Of a DNA stretch of 64,000 nt, positions 56,960-64,000 are shown in pieces. The stretch's first letter is position 1. Each line of letters opens with the position of its first letter. The stretch is from Ceratothoa steindachneri (lineage: Eukaryota; Arthropoda; Malacostraca; Isopoda; Cymothoidae). The translations under genes were made by a program, and so were the position numbers. The notes under the pieces were generated by a model. The model made no database searches. It was given only the letters and a program-made list of their open reading frames with translations, and was not told the origin of the DNA. The stretch spans positions 64,315,013-64,379,012 of the forward strand of contig OZ018330.1 of the NCBI GenBank assembly GCA_963969495.1, in the 5' to 3' direction.

Positions 56960-57500
56960 TGGGAGATTTAGGGTAGTGAGCGATTTAGTTCCTTTGAACC
57001 TCGAGAGTAAAGCGCGGCGAACTTGGGGAGAGGACTTGGGGGGAGGTCTTGGTGACCTTGATTCCTCACGGGTGTAGCTGCAAACCCGGAGAGGGTGGTG
57101 CTACTTTCTCCAAACTTAGATTTTGAAAGATTCGGGCCTTTTGTCCTCAAGAGGTCACCGGACGAACTTCGAAGGGGGTGGGAGGTGACTTCTCCAAACT
57201 CGGATTGAGCGAGCTATCGGGCCTCTTGTCCTCAAGAGATCACCAGAAGAGCTTCGGAGGACGGTTTCTCCAATGCTTGATCCGAAGGCGGTTGAGAAAG
57301 GCTGACGTTGCCTCAAGAGGCTCTTCTCCCTGACCCGAAGATACGAGCGTGATGTCCAGCTCTTCCATGGCTTGCGACCGTCACTAAACACTTCTCGGGA
57401 GAGAGCGTCGTTGAATCGGGCTCCTTTCGGGAAAGCATCTTCTAACCAAATCTGTCGCTAATCCTTGGGAGGGTGCATATATAGCCGAAGTTCTTCAAAA
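56960..57500. repeat. Short tandem units with hairpins, possible LTR remnant
   Basis: Blocks starting TTTCTCCAA at 57106, 57190 and 57266 repeat with periods of 84 and 76 bp. They include CTCTTG-TCCT-CAAGAG, a 6-bp hairpin with a TCCT loop, and GTCACC/GGTGAC. This is the same style as the LTR arrays at 10.5 and 16.5 kb, so it may be a relic of such an LTR; no coding part or TG/CA ends could be tied to it. Confidence 0.45.
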
Positions 57501-57509
57501 CAGGGAAAA

Positions 57510-58229
<720 letters not shown>

Positions 58230-59500
58230 GAGACAACAGTATTTGCTAGGGACATAGAACTCAACCTCCTGCCCGAACAATCTGCACTAAATCCACAGGA
58301 GTCAGGGTTCCGTAAAATGTAACATATGCAAAAACATGAACGCACAATGCTCGAACCTGCCCTCCATAGATTAGTACACCACAAGCTGAACCTGCACTGG
58401 ATACTCACGGACACCCCAAACATCCATATATAATTAATAAGCCTTCAGAACAACACATCCTTAACCTTCTACAACTTACCATTCGCTCTATCTCCTTAAA
58501 ACCGGCTGAAATACAAGACTTCCAACACAAATACCCATATATACTCATCCAAGAAACAAACCTGAAAAACACAACAAAGACTTCGCCCTTTGCATCAATG
58601 CACTATCCCCAGAAGCCACGTACTCGTAACCTTACACCTCGACTCCAGTGCATTCAGTGAAACCATCCCCCAAACAAAAACTTATAAACAATGACATTAA
58701 CAAGAAAATAGAATCCATTAAAAGGAAGATCAAAAGCTCATAATATAAGCTAATAAGCAAATGCACCGCTCCCCCCCCCCCCATATCACGCAGAATACGT
58801 CGAAACTACGCACTTATCCTAGAACCCCTCACAACTTCGCAACCTCTTCATCTGTGGCGGCTATAACGCATACCATCTATCGTCGTTCAGAACCCCCCAA
58901 ACAGACAACAGAGGCACCGATAAAGCAGAACAACTTCACTCACTCATCATATTCAACACATCCCTACCAACCAGAAAACCTCTGCAACACACACAGAAAT
59001 ACCACACTCAAGACATAACCTTCTGTTCACTTCACCTACAGACCAGAACCACATTGAATACTATGGCGAACATCCCCTCATACCACCTGCCAATTGCTAT
59101 ATCCTTCCAAACCACCTACCTACAACCAACCTCCTTCAAAACCACATACTTGTATATAAATTACGAAAAGCAGATTGGAAAAACTACACTCAATACATAG
59201 ATGACAAGCTTTGCAAAAACATACAACCTCAAGTTCACAAAGGAAATAGCAGACTACATAAAGTAACTTAATATTCTCAAACAAAACGGCCCGCTCACAA
59301 CAAGAAACACAACACATCCAATTACCCAACAGCCACATGACCAATCTAAACACTAAACAGCAAACAGAAAGAGTGGAACCAATAAGTCAGCACAATAGAT
59401 CACAAAACAAACTTAACCAAACTCTTGAGAACCATAAAGAAAGTCCACACATAACCTACCACCCCAGCCCCTACAGATGAGCCATTAGTTACTAGAAACA
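58230..59500 (+). pseudogene. Jockey-like LINE fragment (endonuclease and linker)
   Basis: Plus-strand fragments over several frames. Near 58500-58560 one reads IQDFQHKYPYILIQETNLKN, the start of an APE-type endonuclease with the IQET catalytic Glu motif. Near 59050 and 59150 one reads a DHNPV-like segment and LRKADWKNYTQYIDDKL, the linker before the RT in Jockey-group elements. Probably the same family as 3330-4870. Frames are heavily broken and no RT core is present. Confidence 0.6.
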
Positions 59501-59719
59501 ACCAAATTTAAACACTGCAACACACTCATGAAACACTACTCGAATATTAGCTTTCTCCAAACACACAACCACCAGATAAATTCACAAAAAAAATACAGAC
59601 CACACACATATCCAAAAACAAAGAACCACCCTTGGTCACAGAAACGTCTAGCAAACCATCAAATCGCTAAAATAAATAAAACCCTTAGTTGCATCCTCTT
59701 CGTGGAACACTGATTCCAA
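59501..59719. other. No gene recognised
   Basis: A-rich sequence between two element fragments. Confidence 0.4.
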
Positions 59720-60240
59720 ATTGATCATTGAATTAGCTAACGCCATGTCACAAATTGATTTTACACAAATTTCTGAACGACATCTACACTCAGTTCCGAA
59801 ATCGTTCGTACTCAAAGAATTACGAGATGTCACGCATGTGGGTCCATGTTAATCGCGTTCGAAAACCACTAGTAGCGCCTTATGCATGCCAGTTTCGTGT
59901 TGTAGGACGCGATGACAAATAGTACAACCTAAAATTCTCTAATGGTCGTCAAGATACGATATCGATAGACAAACTAAAACCAGCAAAATTACCAAATCTA
60001 TTTAATAAAAGTTACTCGCAACATACAAATGGTCAAACAAATGTGAATAAACCCAAGATTTTAGATACTCCAGAACAGAATGAAGGAGAATTACCAGAAT
60101 AATAGCAATGACTACAATAACCAGGAATCCGCCCCAAATACTCAAAGGAATGACAGAAAAGCGCAAGTTTATACTTGTTCCAGCCGACGGGGTACATTTG
60201 CGAAAGATCTTTTAATACCGGTATTTCTAAATATTTATTC
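59720..60240 (+). pseudogene. Gypsy integrase C-terminal fragment
   Basis: Plus frame with SFVLKELRDVTHVWVHVNRV, RKPLVAPYACQFRVVGRDDK, a stop, then NGRQDTISIDKLKPAKLP. This is the end of a Ty3/Gypsy integrase (the THVxxRxDxVRKPLxPPYxGPxxV pattern and the SIDRLKPA close). A later frame near 60165 (VYTCSSRRGTF) fits the usual TRSGRRV-like pol tail. It differs from the integrase of the element at 16149-22962, so it is another Gypsy lineage. Confidence 0.75.
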
Positions 60241-60329
60241 TTGTAGATCAAATTTAGTTAAAAAAAATCCGTCCTATCATTAATTTTAGATTTAATTCCG
60301 TACTCCTAAGATTGTTTAATTAGAGAGAA

Positions 60330-60790
60330 GTCGTGTGGTACATACACACAGAGTAACGTCCACAAAAATAGGTTTTTGTTCACGATGAAGAATTGTAGCT
60401 CCTGCATGCGAACGCTCAATTAAATGTTGAAAGCTTTACATAACATAGATTAGACACAAAACGTCAAACTTGCTGAGCACTCTGAAATTTATGTTTTGCA
60501 GTCAAGAATAACAAAAATGAAACAAGTAAGTATATAGTTGTGGTGCACGCTCACAAAGAACTGTATAAATAAAATAAAATAGTACATAAACGTCAGGAGC
60601 ACTCAACATTTTGAAATCTATGTTGCAGTCAATAATAAGAATTGAAATAAGAATGCAAGGAAATAAAGGTAAAAATAATAAAGTTGTGGTACGCGCACAC
60701 AAAACAAGTATACATGATAAGTTTTATTCTTATTGAAGAGTTGCAGCGCCTGCGTGCGAACGCTCATATTGAAATATCAAAATTATATAA
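60330..60790. repeat. Diverged short repeats
   Basis: The words GTGTGGTACATACACAC (60334), TGTGGTGCACGCTCACA (60540) and TGTGGTACGCGCACACA (60687), and GAAGAATTGTAGCTCCTGCATG (60388 region, shortened here) and its relative at 60737, recur with intervening AT-rich sequence. Looks like two or three diverged copies of one unit. Identity unknown. Confidence 0.5.
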
Positions 60791-60836
60791 AAAATATAAT
60801 AAACAAAAAACCTCTGATTACTGTCAAATTTATGTA

Positions 60837-60951
<115 letters not shown>

Positions 60952-61194
60952 TCTGTAAGAAATATTTATTTCTAAATACTTAGATAACCTTGTTGTCAGC
61001 TCCACTCATGTGGAGTGGAGTCTGTAGGAACCATATTGCAATATGGAATATGGGAGTGAAAAAAAACTAAAAAAAATGAGCACTTTTAATCATTTTATGA
61101 AATATTATAATGTGTTCACGTCGAACCAAAATAAAATTTGATGTTAGGAATCCGAATGGATAAGTATTCTGAAAAGAGCACTGTTTTCCTATAG

Positions 61195-61640
61195 CAGCGG
61201 TTTTTAACCAAGAAATCATATTTAAAATGCTTAAATTGCCAAAAAAATATGTATTTAAAACATTTCTAAAAACTCTAACGACACTTGAAAGTATTTTAAA
61301 AGCATTATGTTTAGAAAACATAATATTAACGAAAAGAGAAGGATTGCAGAGTGAAGGAAGAAATGAGAGTTACCTTGTCAACTATACCTTCCAATATGAA
61401 AGAATTGTGATACTCATCAGGCTCAACTTTTTTATTAAACTTTTAAAGTGAAAATTTATTGATTGTCTAATTTTTATGTCTTATATCGATTAAATAAGGT
61501 TAAATATCAATAGTGGTTCATTTTGAAAAGCTTTTCACGTAATGAAGTATTTATACGTAAATTATTTTATATTACGGTGCCTCGGCTGCTTCCCGATAGC
61601 AATTAGGGTGACATTATCATAAAAAGGTTGAAAACCACTG
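61195..61640. mobile_element. hAT-type MITE
   Basis: 446 bp, AT-rich, no coding capacity. Ends CAGCGGTTTTTAACC and, inverted at 61640, CAGTGGTTTTCAACC: 15-bp inverted repeats with two mismatches, of the CAGNGGTTCTCAACC type typical of hAT elements. The 8-bp flanks TCCTATAG (61187-61194) and CCATATAG (61641-61648) match at six of eight positions, as expected for an old hAT target duplication. Confidence 0.7.
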
Positions 61641-61751
61641 CCATATAGTAGTATCTCTCATTTGGGAAAATTCCTAATGTACAGTGGTTAATGACCGTGT
61701 TTTTTGTTGTTCCCTAAGCTGGTGTGATCCGTGCAAGAGATGCAAACTACA

Positions 61752-61988
<237 letters not shown>

Positions 61989-61992
<4 letters not shown>

Positions 61993-63251
61993 TAGATTTA
62001 AACCACTCGTTTATGACATCAATCGATGTAGAGTCTTTATTTACAAATGTAACTCTCATGGAAACTTGCAAAATCATAACCGATACCATTTTCAATCAAA
62101 TGATAGCATTTTAGGTCAAACCAAGTCTCTTTTTTTCTACTCTATTAAAATTGTCCGTTGAAAATACAATGTTCTTTTTTAATGGGATTTTGTACATTCA
62201 ACACGATGGAATGGCCATGGGCTCTGCATTGGGTCCCAGCTTCACTAATGCTTTTTATCCTACCACGAAAAAAACTGGTCAAGGGACTGTCCCGTTGAAT
62301 ATCAACCGTTAGTGTTTAAAAGATTTATCGACGACTGCTTCCTTATTTTTAAACACAAAGACCATGCGTCATTATTTTTAAATTATTTAAATCTTCAACA
62401 CCCTAATATGAAATTTTTCCTGGAGACAGAATTATACAATAAAATTTCTTTTCTGGATGTCACCGTTTCAAAGGTTGGTTCTAAGTTTAACACTTCAGTT
62501 TACAGGGAACCCACTACCACCAAACTTGGCACCCACTTCTTTAGTTGTACTCCTACTAATTTAAAATATTCCGCCATTATAAACAGTATACACAGAGCTT
62601 ACAAAATCAGTTCAATTTGGTTTCATTTTTATTCCGAAATAGAATATCTTAGGAGCTTTTATCATTTTAATTTTTCCCAGACCACCTTTTTAACAGACTT
62701 ACTTCCAATTTCTTATCTAAAAATTTCTCTCGCAAACCCCTCTAATAACTGTCCCTAAACAAAAAATATTCTTAAAACTGCCTTATCTTCCACTTGACAC
62801 AAAATTCAACAAAGCTTTACTCTCGACTCTTAATAAATACTTTCCCCAATGCAAGTTTCTCCTAATTAATTCTAATCGTCTTGGTGTTTATACTTTCGTT
62901 TGACACAAAGAATTGCTCCCATTATGCCTGCATTCCTCCATCATTTATGAATTTACTTGTGCGACCTGCCAAAGTCGCTATGTAGGCCAAAGAAGTCTAC
63001 AATTAAGCTGAAGGATCGCTAAGCATATCGGAGTATCCTACAGAACAAACATTCCTATCTCCAAACCCAAACACTCCTCTATACGAGAACATTCACTAAA
63101 ACATAACCACCCGCTTAACTCTGATTCCTTCAGTACACTCGCTTCTGCCTCCTCTTCTCTGGATTTAAAAATTCTTGAATCACTTTACATCAAACAAATA
63201 AACCCGGAATTCAATGATTATTTATCATCTCTCAAATTATTCACTATATAG
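61989..63251 (+). pseudogene. Penelope-like element: RT and GIY-YIG endonuclease
   Basis: 5'-truncated at the TA tract. At 62005-62100: [19 protein letters not shown]; at 62160-62260: GILYIQHDGMAMGSALGPSF; in the frame 62312-62758: KRFIDDCFLIF (RT motif C), LYNKISFLDVTVSK and SVYREPTTTKLGTHF. These are the standard blocks of Penelope RT. After a TAA at 62756 and further frame changes the GIY-YIG domain follows near 62940-63080 (IYEFTCATCQSRYVGQRSL) and the close LKILESLYIKQINPEFND, stop at about 63249. Penelope elements use this endonuclease for target-primed integration. Stops show that this copy is dead. Confidence 0.88.
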
Positions 63252-64000
63252 ACAAACGTACAACCAACCACATCCCCCTTAATAGTTTTCTTTCTGCCTA
63301 ATTCGGTCCGTAATATCAGTTGATACACCGAAATAAGGTTAGTGCTCGTGCAGAGAAATTTTTATTCTCTATTTTAGTTTGTCCCATTTATATCCAAATT
63401 ATCTTCTAGTTTAGAAATGACTCTTCCTTAATTTAATGTTTTAGTCGTCCTCTTTGGCCCTTCCATTATTGATTATTTAATATTTAACCTTTCGTGCCTT
63501 AGTCTACTCGTATTCATTTAATGTTCAATCACTTAAAATTTAACTTTATTGAATTACTTGCTTCGTTCCATCTATTAATATCCGCTTTGATTGCATACCC
63601 CCTGATCTAACTTATTTTGGATTGTTCGCCCTGCCCTTATAATTCTTTCTTGCTTTGGTTTATGGTGAATTTCTTGTATTTCGCTTAATGCTTGATTCAT
63701 GTTTATTATTCAAATTTTCTACTCATGGGATTATTTAATCATTTTTTTTGTCATTAATCGATTTCTTCATCCCTTGCTTTCGACTTCATTGCTATAGTTT
63801 ATATTTTTTGTATTTCAATAGGAATTTAATTCATGTTTATTATGCATATTTTAAATTCATGGGATTATTATTTAATTTAGTTATTTTTTACGATATTAAT
63901 CAAATTCTTATTAAGGGATTTTCACCCATTTGATTTCAACGGTTTAGGATTATATATTTAATTTTAACTTCATGTTTTCGGTTATCATTTTCGACTCCTG
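63252..64000. other. AT-rich sequence, no gene recognised
   Basis: TTTAAT-rich stretch with no exon or repeat that I can name. Confidence 0.5.

Overview
This window looks like an intron-rich, repeat-choked stretch of an arthropod nuclear genome. A decapod-like crustacean is my best guess, from the mix of transposons and the long (TA)n and (GA)n tracts; this is inference, not proof. I see no bacterial, phage, organellar, rRNA or tRNA features.

The one host gene I can support lies on the minus strand. Five exons (38224-38340, 37785-37907, 22982-23147, 8591-8854, 2477-2727) join in frame with GT/AG borders and encode 307 consecutive residues of a 5'-nucleotidase-like metallophosphoesterase (UshA/YfkN-like type). 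Exons upstream and downstream were not found. Its two 14-kb introns are made almost entirely of mobile elements.

Layout: (1) 0.6-8.1 kb: decayed remnants of a minus-strand I-group LINE and of a plus-strand Jockey-like LINE around the last visible exons. (2) 10.0-15.0 kb: a minus-strand, gag-only LTR retroelement with 1.4-1.55-kb LTRs and a 5-bp target duplication (ATTGT). (3) 16.1-23.0 kb: a nearly complete plus-strand Ty3/Gypsy-type element with 5-bp duplication ATCAT and the unusual order gag-PR-INT-RT-RNaseH (Gmr1-like), ending 19 bp from a splice donor. (4) 24.4-34.1 kb: two copies (A, B) of the I-group LINE. (5) 35.3-37.1 kb: a Gypsy pol fragment between 300-bp direct repeats. (6) 38.9-41.6 kb: a mariner with a partial tandem duplication and an inserted 563-bp piece copied from LINE B. 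(7) 42.1-56.7 kb: a Tc1 remnant and a nest of Tigger, LINE D inside it, and LINE C inside D, both insertions marked by target duplications. (8) 56.8-64 kb: microsatellites, a Jockey-like endonuclease fragment, a Gypsy pol C-terminus, a hAT-type MITE and a Penelope-like element with RT and GIY-YIG domains.

The least expected signals are dense arrays of short perfect hairpins with unrelated stems inside the LTRs of both LTR retroelements, the Copia-like gene order in a Gypsy-type element, and the mariner/LINE chimera with microhomology at both junctions. All LINE A-D, F and G copies lie on the host gene's strand.
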